From NCBI GenBank assembly GCA_964019055.1, contig CAXHSA010000039.1, positions 1 through 64,000 of the forward strand: 64,000 bases of DNA. The letters are read 5' to 3'. The DNA comes from Anthopleura xanthogrammica (Eukaryota; Cnidaria; Anthozoa; Actiniaria; Actiniidae). A program made the translations under genes and the position numbers. The stretch's first letter is position 1. The number at the start of each line of letters is the position of its first letter. The notes below the pieces were generated by a model. The model was given only the letters and a program-made list of their open reading frames with translations, did not search any database and was not told the DNA's origin. Shown here piece by piece: positions 48,801 to 62,577 of this stretch.

Positions 48801-51800
48801 AAAAACTGTTTTTTGCTGACCAAATTGGAATTTTGCTGAGAATTTTCTCTTGGTCCAAACACGACGTTTTCACTGCTAAACGCACCCTTTGGCCGAGAAA
48901 AGCACATTTTCGGTGTCCAAAACACTGTTTTGCTGGGAAAAAAACCTTTTTAGCCCCAAAAACTGAAAAATGGCTATTTTGGCTCTCAAAACCAGGTTTT
49001 TCGCTGACGGCGTGACCGGTTGGCTGAAACCCCCACTTTTTGCTCCTGAAAATACCTCTTGAGATAAAAACACGACTTTTTGGCAAAAAAATGGGGTTTT
49101 GGCTGAGAATAGGTGCTTTTTGGTCAAAAAAACTGTTTTTTGCTGACCAAATTGGAATTTTGCTGAGAATTTTCTCTTGATCCAAACACGACGTTTTCAC
49201 TGCTAAACGCACCCTTTGGCCGAGAAAAGCACATTTTCGGTGTCCAAAACACTGTTTTGCTGGGAAAAAAACCTTTTTAGCCCCAAAAACTGAAAAATGG
49301 CTATTTTGGCTCTCAAAACCAGGTTTTTCGCTGACAGCGTGACCGGTTGGCTGAAACCCCCACTTTTTGCTCCTGAAAATACCTCTTGAGATAAAAACAC
49401 GACTTTTTGGCGAAAAAAAATGGGGTTTTGGCTGAGAATAGGTGCTTTTTGGTCAAAAAAACTGTTTTTTGCTGACCAAATTGGAATTTTGCTGAGAATT
49501 TTCTCTTGGTCCAAACACGACGTTTTCACTGCTAAACGCACCCTTTGGCCGAGAAAAGCACATTTTCGGTGTCCAAAACACTGTTTTGCTGGGGAAAAAA
49601 CCTTTTTAGCCCCAAAAACTGAAAAATGGCTATTTTGGCTCTCAAAACCAGGTTTTTCGCTGACGGCGTGACCGGTTGGCTGAAACCCCCACTTTTTGCT
49701 CCTGAAAATACCTCTTGAGATAAAAACACGACTTTTTGGCGAAAAAAAATGGGGTTTTGGCTGAGAATAGGTGCTTTTTGGTCAAAAAAACTGTTTTTTG
49801 CTGACCAAATTGGAATTTTGCTGAGAATTTTCTCTTGGTCCAAACACGACGTTTTCACTGCTAAACGCACCCTTTGGCCGAGAAAAGCACATTTTCGGTG
49901 TCCAAAACACTGTTTTGCTGGGAAAAAAACCTTTTTAGCCCCAAAAACTGAAAAATGGCTATTTTGGCTCTCAAAACCAGGTTTTTCGCTGACGGCGTGA
50001 CCGGTTGGCTGAAACCCCCACTTTTTGCTCCTGAAAATACCTCTTGAGATAAAAACACGACTTTTTGGCGAAAAAAAATGGGCTTTTGGCTGAGAATAGG
50101 TGCTTTTTGGTCAAAAAAACTGTTTTTTGCTGACCAAATTGGAATTTTGCTGAGAATTTTCTCTTGGTCCAAACACGACGTTTTCACTGCTAAACGCACC
50201 CTTTGGCCGAGAAAAGCACATTTTCGGTGTCCAAAACACTGTTTTGCTGGGAAAAAAACCTTTTTAGCCCCAAAAACTGAAAAATGGCTATTTTGGCTCT
50301 CAAAACCAGGTTTTTCGCTGACGGCGTGACCGGTTGGCTGAAACCCCCACTTTTTGCTCCTGAAAATACCTCTTGAGATAAAAACACGACTTTTTGGCAA
50401 AAAAAAATGGGCTTTTGGCTGAGAATAGGTGCTTTTTGGTCAAAAAAACTGTTTTTTGCTGACCAAATTGGAATTTTGCTGAGAATTTTCTCTTGGTCCA
50501 AACACGACGTTTTCACTGCTAAACGCACCCTTTGGCCGAGAAAAGCACATTTTCGGTGTCCAAAACACTGTTTTGCTGGGAAAAAAACCTTTTTAGCCCC
50601 AAAAACTGAAAAATGGCTATTTTGGCTCTCAAAACCAGGTTTTTCGCTGACGGCGTGACCGGTTGGCTGAAACCCCCACTTTTTGCTCCTGAAAATACCT
50701 CTTGAGATAAAAACACGACTTTTTGGCGAAAAAAAATGGGCTTTTGGCTGAGAATAGGTGCTTTTTGGTCAAAAAAACTGTTTTTTGCTGACCAAATTGG
50801 AATTTTGCTGAGAATTTTCTCTTGGTCCAAACACGACGTTTTCACTGCTAAACGCACCCTTTGGCCGAGAAAAGCACATTTTCGGTGTCCGAAACACTGT
50901 TTTGCTGGGAAAAAAACCTTTTTAGCCCCAAAAACTGAAAAATGGCTATTTTGGCTCTCAAAACCAGGTTTTTCGCTGACGGCGTGACCGGTTGGCTGAA
51001 ACCCCCACTTTTTGCTCCTGAAAATACCTCTTGAGATAAAAACACGACTTTTTGGCGAAAAAAAATGGGGTTTTGGCTGAGAATAGGTGCTTTTTGGTCA
51101 AAAAAACTGTTTTTTGCTGACCAAATTGGAATTTTGCTGAGAATTTTCTCTTGGTCCAAACACGACGTTTTCACTGCTAAACGCACCCTTTGGCCGAGAA
51201 AAGCACATTTTCGGTGTCCGAAACACTGTTTTGCTGGGAAAAAAACCTTTTTAGCCCCAAAAACTGAAAAATGGCTATTTTGGCTCTCAAAACCAGGTTT
51301 TTCGCTGACGGCGTGACCGGTTGGCTGAAACCCCCACTTTTTGCTCCTGAAAATACCTCTTGAGATAAAAACACGACTTTTTGGCGAAAAAAAATGGGGT
51401 TTTGGCTGAGAATAGGTGCTTTTTGGTCAAAAAAACTGTTTTTTGCTGACCAAATTGGAATTTTGCTGAGAATTTTCTCTTGGTCCAAACACGACGTTTT
51501 CACTGCTAAACGCACCCTTTGGCCGAGAAAAGCACATTTTCGGTGTCCAAAACACTGTTTTGCTGGGAAAAAAACCTTTTTAGCCCCAAAAACTGAAAAA
51601 TGGCTATTTTGGCTCTCAAAACCAGGTTTTTCGCTGACGGCGTGACCGGTTGGCTGAAACCCCCACTTTTTGCTCCTGAAAATACCTCTTGAGATAAAAA
51701 CACGACTTTTTGGCGAAAAAAAATGGGGTTTTGGCTGAGAATAGGTGCTTTCTGGTCAAAAAAACTGTTTTTTGCTGACCAAATTGGAATTTTGCTGAGA

Positions 51801-53037
51801 ATTTTCTCTTGGTCCAAACACGACGTTTTCACTGCTAAACGCACCCTTTGGCCGAGAAAAGCACATTTTCGGTGTCCAAAACACTGTTTTGCTGGGAAAA
51901 AAACCTTTTTAGCCCCAAAAACTGAAAAATGGCTATTTTGGCTCTCAAAACCAGGTTTTTCGCTGACGGCGTGACCGGTTGGCTGAAACCCCCACTTTTT
52001 GCTCCTGAAAATACCTCTTGAGATAAAAACACGACTTTTTGGCGAAAACAAATGGGGTTTTGGCTGAGAATAGGTGCTTTTTGGTCAAAAAAACTGTTTT
52101 TTGCTGACCAAATTGGAATTTTGCTGAGAATTTTCTCTTGGTCCAAACACGACGTTTTCACTGCTAAACGCACCCTTTGGCCGAGAAAAGCACATTTTCG
52201 GTGTCCAAAACACTGTTTTGCTGGGAAAAAAACCTTTTTAGCCCCAAAAACTGAAAAATGGCTATTTTGGCTCTCAAAACCAGGTTTTTCGCTGACGGCG
52301 TGACCGGTTGGCTGAAACCCCCACTTTTTGCTCCTGAAAATACCTCTTGAGATAAAAACACGACTTTTTGGCGAAAACAAATGGGGTTTTGGCTGAGAAT
52401 AGGTGCTTTTTGGTCAAAAAAACTGTTTTTTGCTGACCAAATTGGAATTTTGCTGAGAATTTTCTCTTGGTCCAAACACGACGTTTTCACTGCTAAACGC
52501 ACCCTTTGGCCGAGAAAAGCACATTTTCGGTGTCCAAAACACTGTTTTGCTGGGAAAAAAACCTTTTTAGCCCCAAAAACTGAAAAATGGCTATTTTGGC
52601 TCTCAAAACCAGGTTTTTCGCTGACGGCGTGACCGGTTGGCTGAAACCCCCACTTTTTGCTCCTGAAAATACCTCTTGAGATAAACACACGACTTTTTGG
52701 CGAAAAAAAATGGGGTTTTGGCTGAGAATAGGTGCTTTTTGGTCAAAAAAACTGTTTTTTGCTGACCAAATTGGAATTTTGCTGAGAATTTTCTCTTGGT
52801 CCAAACACGACGTTTTCACTGCTAAACGCACCCTTTGGCCGAGAAAAGCACATTTTCGGTGTCCAAAACACTGTTTTGCTGGGAAAAAAACCTTTTTAGC
52901 CCCAAAAACTGAAAAATGGCTATTTTGGCTCTCAAAACCAGGTTTTTCGCTGACGGCGTGACCGGTTGGCTGAAACCCCCACTTTTTGCTCCTGAAAATA
53001 CCTCTTGAGATAAAAACACGACTTTTTGGCGAAAAAA

Positions 53038-55665
53038 ATGGGGTTTTGGCTGAGAATAGGTGCTTTTTGGTCAAAAAAACTGTTTTTTGCTGACCAAATT
53101 GGAATTTTGCTGAGAATTTTCTCTTGGTCCAAACACGACGTTTTCACTGCTAAACGCACCCTTTGGCCGAGAAAAGCACATTTTCGGTGTCCAAAACACT
53201 GTTTTGCTGGGAAAAAAACCTTTTTAGCCCCAAAAACTGAAAAATGGCTATTTTGGCTCTCAAAACCAGGTTTTTCGCTGACAGCGTGACCGGTTGGCTG
53301 AAACCCCCACTTTTTGCTCCTGAAAATACCTCTTGAGATAAAAACACGACTTTTTGGCGAAAAAAAATGGGGTTTTGGCTGAGAATAGGTGCTTTTTGGT
53401 CAAAAAAACTGTTTTTTGCTGACCAAATTGGAATTTTGCTGAGAATTTTCTCTTGGTCCAAACACGACGTTTTCACTGCTAAACGCACCCTTTGGCCGAG
53501 AAAAGCACATTTTCGGTGTCCAAAACACTGTTTTGCTGGGAAAAAAACCTTTTTAGCCCCAAAAACTGAAAAATGGCTATTTTGGCTCTCAAAACCAGGT
53601 TTTTCGCTGACGGCGTGACCGGTTGGCTGAAACCCCCACTTTTTGCTCCTGAAAATACCTCTTGAGATAAAAACACGACTTTTTGGCAAAAAAAATGGGG
53701 TTTTGGCTGAGAATAGGTGCTTTTTGGTCAAAAAAACTGTTTTTTGCTGACCAAATTGGAATTTTGCTGAGAATTTTCTCTTGGTCCAAACACGACGTTT
53801 TCACTGCTAAACGCACCCTTTGGCCGAGAAAAGCACATTTTCGGTGTCCAAAACACTGTTTTGCTGGGAAAAAAACCTTTTTAGCCCCAAAAACTGAAAA
53901 ATGGCTATTTTGGCTCTCAAAACCAGGTTTTTCGCTGACGGCGTGACCGGTTGGCTGAAACCCCCACTTTTTGCTCCTGAAAATACCTCTTGAGATAAAA
54001 ACACGACTTTTTGGCGAAAAAAAATGGGCTTTTGGCTGAGAATAGGTGCTTTTTGGTCAAAAAAACTGTTTTTTGCTGACCAAATTGGAATTTTGCTGAG
54101 AATTTTCTCTTGGTCCAAACACGACGTTTTCACTGCTAAACGCACCCTTTGGCCGAGAAAAGCACATTTTCGGTGTCCAAAACACTGTTTTGCTGGGAAA
54201 AAAACCTTTTTAGCCCCAAAAACTGAAAAATGGCTATTTTGGCTCTCAAAACCAGGTTTTTCGCTGACGGCGTGACCGGTTGGCTGAAACCCCCACTTTT
54301 TGCTCCTGAAAATACCTCTTGAGATAAAAACACGACTTTTTGGCGAAAAAAATGGGGTTTTGGCTGAGAATAGGTGCTTTTTGGTCAAAAAAACTGTTTT
54401 TTGCTGACCAAATTGGAATTTTGCTGAGAATTTTCTCTTGGTCCAAACACGACGTTTTCACTGCTAAACGCACCCTTTGGCCGAGAAAAGCACATTTTCG
54501 GTGTCCAAAACACTGTTTTGCTGGGAAAAAAACCTTTTTAGCCCCAAAAACTGAAAAATGGCTATTTTGGCTCTCAAAACCAGGTTTTTCGCTGACAGCG
54601 TGACCGGTTGGCTGAAACCCCCACTTTTTGCTCCTGAAAATACCTCTTGAGATAAAAACACGACTTTTTGGCGAAAAAAAATGGGGTTTTGGCTGAGAAT
54701 AGGTGCTTTTTGGTCAAAAAAACTGTTTTTTGCTGACCAAATTGGAATTTTGCTGAGAATTTTCTCTTGGTCCAAACACGACGTTTTCACTGCTAAACGC
54801 ACCCTTTGGCCGAGAAAAGCACATTTTCGGTGTCCAAAACACTGTTTTGCTGGGAAAAAAACCTTTTTAGCCCCAAAAACTGAAAAATGGCTATTTTGGC
54901 TCTCAAAACCAGGTTTTTCGCTGACGGCGTGACCGGTTGGCTGAAACCCCCACTTTTTGCTCCTGAAAATACCTCTTGAGATAAAAACACGACTTTTTGG
55001 CAAAAAAAATGGGGTTTTGGCTGAGAATAGGTGCTTTTTGGTCAAAAAAACTGTTTTTTGCTGACCAAATTGGAATTTTGCTGAGAATTTTCTCTTGGTC
55101 CAAACACGACGTTTTCACTGCTAAACGCACCCTTTGGCCGAGAAAAGCACATTTTCGGTGTCCAAAACACTGTTTTGCTGGGAAAAAAACCTTTTTAGCC
55201 CCAAAAACTGAAAAATGGCTATTTTGGCTCTCAAAACCAGGTTTTTCGCTGACGGCGTGACCGGTTGGCTGAAACCCCCACTTTTTGCTCCTGAAAATAC
55301 CTCTTGAGATAAAAACACGACTTTTTGGCGAAAAAAAATGGGCTTTTGGCTGAGAATAGGTGCTTTTTGGTCAAAAAAACTGTTTTTTGCTGACCAAATT
55401 GGAATTTTGCTGAGAATTTTCTCTTGGTCCAAACACGACGTTTTCACTGCTAAACGCACCCTTTGGCCGAGAAAAGCACATTTTCGGTGTCCAAAACACT
55501 GTTTTGCTGGGAAAAAAACCTTTTTAGCCCCAAAAACTGAAAAATGGCTATTTTGGCTCTCAAAACCAGGTTTTTCGCTGACGGCGTGACCGGTTGGCTG
55601 AAACCCCCACTTTTTGCTCCTGAAAATACCTCTTGAGATAAAAACACGACTTTTTGGCGAAAAAA
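53038..55665 (+). repeat. Four-monomer higher-order repeat, two tandem copies (1314 bp each)
   Basis: Units begin at 53038, 53367, 53695, 54024, then 54352, 54681, 55009, 55338, with lengths 329, 328, 329, 328 repeated. Diagnostic variants recur in order: GACAGCG in unit 1, GGCAAAAA before unit 3, and the GGGC type in unit 4. The period is 1314 bp. Confidence 0.88.
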
Positions 55666-57269
55666 AATGGGCTTTTGGCTGAGAATAGGTGCTTTTTGGT
55701 CAAAAAAACTGTTTTTTGCTGACCAAATTGGAATTTTGCTGAGAATTTTCTCTTGGTCCAAACACGACGTTTTCACTGCTAAACGCACCCTTTGGCCGAG
55801 AAAAGCACATTTTCGGTGTCCAAAACACTGTTTTGCTGGGAAAAAAACCTTTTTAGCCCCAAAAACTGAAAAATGGCTATTTTGGCTCTCAAAACCAGGT
55901 TTTTCGCTGACGGCGTGACCGGTTGGCTGAAACCCCCACTTTTTGCTCCTGAAAATACCTCTTGAGATAAAAACACGACTTTTTGGCGAAAAAAAATGGG
56001 GTTTTGGCTGAGAATAGGTGCTTTTTGGTCAAACAAACTGTTTTTTGCTGACCAAATTGGAATTTTGCTGAGAATTTTCTCTTGGTCCAAACACGACGTT
56101 TTCACTGCTAAACGCACCCTTTGGCCGAGAAAAGCACATTTTCGGTGTCCAAAACACTGTTTTGCTGGGAAAAAAACCTTTTTAGCCCCAAAAACTGAAA
56201 AATGGCTATTTTGGCTCTCAAAACCAGGTTTTTCGCTGACGGCGTGACCGGTTGGCTGAAACCCCCACTTTTTGCTCCTGAAAATACCTCTTGAGATAAA
56301 AACACGACTTTTTGGCGAAAACAAATGGGGTTTTGGCTGAGAATAGGTGCTTTTTGGTCAAAAAAACTGTTTTTTGCTGACCAAATTGGAATTTTGCTGA
56401 GAATTTTCTCTTGGTCCAAACACGACGTTTTCACTGCTAAACGCACCCTTTGGCCGAGAAAAGCACATTTTCGGTGTCCAAAACACTGTTTTGCTGGGAA
56501 AAAAACCTTTTTAGCCCCAAAAACTGAAAAATGGCTATTTTGGCTCTCAAAACCAGGTTTTTCGCTGACGGCGTGACCGGTTGGCTGAAACCCCCACTTT
56601 TTGCTCCTGAAAATACCTCTTGAGATAAAAACACGACTTTTTGGCGAAAAAAAATGGGCTTTTGGCTGAGAATAGGTGCTTTTTGGTCAAAAAAACTGTT
56701 TTTTGCTGACCAAATTGGAATTTTGCTGAGAATTTTCTCTTGGTCCAAACACGACGTTTTCACTGCTAAACGCACCCTTTGGCCGAGAAAAGCACATTTT
56801 CGGTGTCCAAAACACTGTTTTGCTGGGAAAAAAACCTTTTTAGCCCCAAAAACTGAAAAATGGCTATTTTGGCTCTCAAAACCAGGTTTTTCGCTGACGG
56901 CGTGACCGGTTGGCTGAAACCCCCACTTTTTGCTCCTGAAAATACCTCTTGAGATAAAAACACGACTTTTTGGCGAAAAAAAATGGGGTTTTGGCTGAGA
57001 ATAGGTGCTTTTTGGTCAAAAAAACTGTTTTTTGCTGACCAAATTGGAATTTTGCTGAGAATTTTCTCTTGGTCCAAACACGACGTTTTCACTGCTAAAC
57101 GCACCCTTTGGCCGAGAAAAGCACATTTTCGGTGTCCGAAACACTGTTTTGCTGGGAAAAAAACCTTTTTAGCCCCAAAAACTGAAAAATGGCTATTTTG
57201 GCTCTCAAAACCAGGTTTTTCGCTGACGGCGTGACCGGTTGGCTGAAACCCCCACTTTTTGCTCCTGAA

Positions 57270-58600
57270 AATCCCTCTTGAGATAAAAACACGACTTTTT
57301 GGCGAAAAAAAATGGGGTTTTGGCTGAGAATAGGTGCTTTTTGGTCAAAAAAACTGTTTTTTGCTGACCAAATTGGAATTTTGCTGAGAATTTTCTCTTG
57401 GTCCAAACACGACGTTTTCACTGCTAAACGCACCCTTTGGCCGAGAAAAGCACATTTTCGGTGTCCAAAACACTGTTTTGCTGGGAAAAAAACCTTTTTA
57501 GCCCCAAAAACTGAAAAATGGCTATTTTGGCTCTCAAAACCAGGTTTTTCGCTGACGGCGTGACCGGTTGGCTGAAACCCCCACTTTTTGCTCCTGAAAA
57601 TACCTCTTGAGATAAAAACACGACTTTTTGGCGAAAAAAAATGGGGTTTTGGCTGAGAATAGGTGCTTTTTGGTCAAAAAAACTGTTTTTTGCTGACCAA
57701 ATTGGAATTTTGCTGAGAATTTTCTCTTGGTCCAAACACGACGTTTTCACTGCTAAACGCACCCTTTGGCCGAGAAAAGCACATTTTCGGTGTCCAAAAC
57801 ACTGTTTTGCTGGGAAAAAAACCTTTTTAGCCCCAAAAACTGAAAAATGGCTATTTTGGCTCTCAAAACCAGGTTTTTCGCTGACGGCGTGACCGGTTGG
57901 CTGAAACCCCCACTTTTTGCTCCTGAAAATCCCTCTTGAGATAAAAACACGACTTTTTGGCGAAAAAAAATGGGGTTTTGGCTGAGAATAGGTGCTTTTT
58001 GGTCAAAAAAACTGTTTTTTGCTGACCAAATTGGAATTTTGCTGAGAATTTTCTCTTGGTCCAAACACGACGTTTTCACTGCTAAACGCACCCTTTGGCC
58101 GAGAAAAGCACATTTTCGGTGTCTCAAACACTGTTTTGCTGGGAAAAAAACCTTTTTAGCCCCAAAAACTGAAAAATGGCTATTTTGGCTCTCAAAACCA
58201 GGTTTTTCGCTGACGGCGTGACCGGTTGGCTGAAACCCCCACTTTTTGCTCCTGAAAATACCTCTTGAGATAAAAACACGACTTTTTGGGGAAAAAAAAT
58301 GGGGTTTTGGCTGAGAATAGGTGCTTTTTGGTCAAAAAAACTGTTTTTTGCTGACCAAATTGGAATTTTGCTGAGAATTTTCTCTTGGTCCAAACACGAC
58401 GTTTTCACTGCTAAACGCACCCTTTGGCCGAGAAAAGCACATTTTCGGTGTCCAAAACACTGTTTTGCTGGGAAAAAAACCTTTTTAGCCCCAAAAACTG
58501 AAAAATGGCTATTTTGGCTCTCAAAACCAGGTTTTTCGCTGACGGCGTGACCGGTTGGCTGAAACCCCCACTTTTTGCTCCTGAAAATCCCTCTTGAGAT
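57270..58600 (+). repeat. Two-monomer alternation marked by AAAATCCCTC
   Basis: The variant GAAAATCCCTCTTG (usual GAAAATACCTCTTG) occurs near 57271, 57929 and 58587, every second monomer (658 bp), with the common form between. This shows a dimeric higher-order unit. The same variant returns near 62208, 62538 and 63197. Confidence 0.8.
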
Positions 58601-61600
58601 AAAAACACGACTTTTTGGCGAAAAAAAATGGGGTTTTGGCTGAGAATAGGTGCTTTTTGGTCAAAAAAACTGTTTTTTGCTGACCAAATTGGAATTTTGC
58701 TGAGAATTTTCTCTTGGTCCAAACACGACGTTTTCACTGCTAAACGCACCCTTTGGCCGAGAAAAGCACATTTTCGGTGTCCAAAACACTGTTTTGCTGG
58801 GAAAAAAACCTTTTTAGCCCCAAAAACTGAAAAATGGCTATTTTGGCTCTCAAAACCAGGTTTTTCGCTGACGGCGTGACCGGTTGGCTGAAACCCCCAC
58901 TTTTTGCTCCTGAAAATACCTCTTGAGATAAAAACACGACTTTTTGGCGAAAAAAAATGGGCTTTTGGCTGAGAATAGGTGCTTTTTGGTCAAAAAAACT
59001 GTTTTTTGCTGACCAAATTGGAATTTTGCTGAGAATTTTCTCTTGGTCCAAACACGACGTTTTCACTGCTAAACGCACCCTTTGGCCGAGAAAAGCACAT
59101 TTTCGGTGTCCAAAACACTGTTTTGCTGGGAAAAAAACCTTTTTAGCCCCAAAAACTGAAAAATGGCTATTTTGGCTCTCAAAACCAGGTTTTTCGCTGA
59201 CGGCGTGACCGGTTGGCTGAAACCCCCACTTTTTGCTCCTGAAAATACCTCTTGAGATAAACACACGACTTTTTGGCGAAAAAAAATGGGGTTTTGGCTG
59301 AGAATAGGTGCTTTTTGGTCAAAAAAACTGTTTTTTGCTGACCAAATTGGAATTTTGCTGAGAATTTTCTCTTGGTCCAAACACGACGTTTTCACTGCTA
59401 AACGCACCCTTTGGCCGAGAAAAGCACATTTTCGGTGTCCAAAACACTGTTTTGCTGGGAAAAAAACCTTTTTAGCCCCAAAAACTGAAAAATGGCTATT
59501 TTGGCTCTCAAAACCAGGTTTTTCGCTGACGGCGTGACCGGTTGGCTGAAACCCCCACTTTTTGCTCCTGAAAATACCTCTTGAGATAAAAACACGACTT
59601 TTTGGCGAAAAAAAATGGGGTTTTGCCTGAGAATAGGTGCTTTCTGGTCAAAAAAACTGTTTTTTGCTGACCAAATTGGAATTTTGCTGAGAATTTTCTC
59701 TTGGTCCAAACACGACGTTTTCACTGCTAAACGCACCCTTTGGCCGAGAAAAGCACATTTTCGGTGTCCAAAACACTGTTTTGCTGGGAAAAAAACCTTT
59801 TTAGCCCCAAAAACTGAAAAATGGCTATTTTGGCTCTCAAAACCAGGTTTTTCGCTGACGGCGTGACCGGTTGGCTGAAACCCCCACTTTTTGCTCCTGA
59901 AAATACCTCTTGAGATAAAAACACGACTTTTTGGCGAAAACAAATGGGGTTTTGGCTGAGAATAGGTGCTTTTTGGTCAAAAAAACTGTTTTTTGCTGAC
60001 CAAATTGGAATTTTGCTGAGAATTTTCTCTTGGTCCAAACACGACGTTTTCACTGCTAAACGCACCCTTTGGCCGAGAAAAGCACATTTTCGGTGTCCAA
60101 AACACTGTTTTGCTGGGAAAAAAACCTTTTTAGCCCCAAAAACTGAAAAATGGCTATTTTGGCTCTCAAAACCAGGTTTTTCGCTGACGGCGTGACCGGT
60201 TGGCTGAAACCCCCACTTTTTGCTCCTGAAAATACCTCTTGAGATAAAAACACGACTTTTTGGCGAAAACAAATGGGGTTTTGGCTGAGAATAGGTGCTT
60301 TTTGGTCAAAAAAACTGTTTTTTGCTGACCAAATTGGAATTTTGCTGAGAATTTTCTCTTGGTCCAAACACGACGTTTTCACTGCTAAACGCACCCTTTG
60401 GCCGAGAAAAGCACATTTTCGGTGTCCAAAACACTGTTTTGCTGGGAAAAAAACCTTTTTAGCCCCAAAAACTGAAAAATGGCTATTTTGGCTCTCAAAA
60501 CCAGGTTTTTCGCTGACGGCGTGACCGGTTGGCTGAAACCCCCACTTTTTGCTCCTGAAAATACCTCTTGAGATAAAAACACGACTTTTTGGCGAAAAAA
60601 AATGGGCTTTTGGCTGAGAATAGGTGCTTTTTGGTCAAAAAAACTGTTTTTTGCTGACCAAATTGGAATTTTGCTGAGAATTTTCTCTTGGTCCAAACAC
60701 GACGTTTTCACTGCTAAACGCACCCTTTGGCCGAGAAAAGCACATTTTCGGTGTCCAAAACACTGTTTTGCTGGGAAAAAAACCTTTTTAGCCCCAAAAA
60801 CTGAAAAATGGCTATTTTGGCTCTCAAAACCAGGTTTTTCGCTGACGGCGTGACCGGTTGGCTGAAACCCCAACTTTTTGCTCCTGAAAATACCTCTTGA
60901 GATAAAAACACGACTTTTTGGCGAAAAAAAATGGGGTTTTGGCTGAGAATAGGTGCTTTTTGGTCAAAAAAACTGTTTTTTGCTGACCAAATTGGAATTT
61001 TGCTGAGAATTTTCTCTTGGTCCAAACACGACGTTTTCACTGCTAAACGCACCCTTTGGCCGAGAAAAGCACATTTTCGGTGTCCAAAACACTGTTTTGC
61101 TGGGAAAAAAACCTTTTTAGCCCCAAAAACTGAAAAATGGCTATTTTGGCTCTCAAAACCAGGTTTTTCGCTGACGGCGTGACCGGTTGGCTGAAACCCC
61201 CATTTTTTGCTCCTGAAAATACCTCTTGAGATAAAAACACGACTTTTTGGCGAAAAAAAATGGGGTTTTGGCTGAGAATAGGTGCTTTTTGGTCAAAAAA
61301 ACTGTTTTTTGCTGACCAAATTGGAATTTTGCTGAGAATTTTCTCTTGGTCCAAACACGACGTTTTCACTGCTAAACGCACCCTTTGGCCGAGAAAAGCA
61401 CATTTTCGGTGTCCAAAACACTGTTTTGCTGGGAAAAAAACCTTTTTAGCCCCAAAAACTGAAAAATGGCTATTTTGGCTCTCAAAACCAGGTTTTTCGC
61501 TGACGGCGTGACCGGTTGGCTGAAACCCCCACTTTTTGCTCCTGAAAATACCTCTTGAGATAAAAACACGACTTTTTGGCGAAAAAAAATGGGGTTTTGG

Positions 61601-61917
61601 CTGAGAATAGGTGCTTTTTGGTCAAAAAAACTGTTTTTTGCTGACCAAATTGGAATTTTGCTGAGAATTTTCTCTTGGTCCAAACACGACGTTTTCACTG
61701 CTAAACGCACCCTTTGGCCGAGAAAAGCACATTTTCGGTGTCCAAAACACTGTTTTGCTGGGAAAAAAACCTTTTTAGCCCCAAAAACTGAAAAATGGCT
61801 ATTTTGGCTCTCAAAACCAGGTTTTTCGCTGACGGCGTGACCGGTTGGCTGAAACCCCCACTTTTTGCTCCTGAAAATACCTCTTGAGATAAAAACACGA
61901 CTTTTTGGCGAAAAAAA

Positions 61918-62577
61918 ATGGGGTTTTGGCTGAGAATAGGTGCTTTTTGGTCAAAAAAACTGTTTTTTGCTGACCAAATTGGAATTTTGCTGAGAATTTT
62001 CTCTTGGTCCAAACACGACGTTTTCACTGCTAAACGCACCCTTTGGCCGAGAAAAGCACATTTTCGGTGTCCAAAACACTGTTTTGCTGGGAAAAAAAAC
62101 CTTTTTAGCCCCAAAAACTGAAAAATGGCTATTTTGGCTCTCAAAACCAGGTTTTTCGCTGACGGCGTGACCGGTTGGCTGAAACCCCCACTTTTTGCTC
62201 CTGAAAATCCCTCTTGAGATAAAACCACGACTTTTTGGCGAAAAAAAATGGGGTTTTGGCTGAGAATAGGTGCTTTTTGGTCAAAAAAACTGTTTTTTGC
62301 TGACCAAATTGGAATTTTGCTGAGAATTTTCTCTTGGTCCAAACACGACGTTTTCACTGCTAAACGCACCCTTTGGCCGAGAAAAGCACATTTTCGGTGT
62401 CCAAAACACTGTTTTGCTGGGAAAAAAAACCTTTTTAGCCCCAAAAACTGAAAAATGGCTATTTTGGCTCTCAAAACCAGGTTTTTCGCTGACGGCGTGA
62501 CCGGTTGGCTGAAACCCCCACTTTTTGCTCCTGAAAATCCCTCTTGAGATAAAACCACGACTTTTTGGCGAAAAAAA
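61918..62577 (+). repeat. Pair of 330-bp monomers with shared private variants
   Basis: Units at 61918 and 62248 are each 330 bp, carry eight A in GGGAAAAAAAACC, and are followed by AAAATCCCTC and AAAACCACG. Because 330 is divisible by 3, the minus-strand frame stays open from 62699 to 61701 (332 codons). This is a side effect of unit length, not a gene. Confidence 0.8.
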
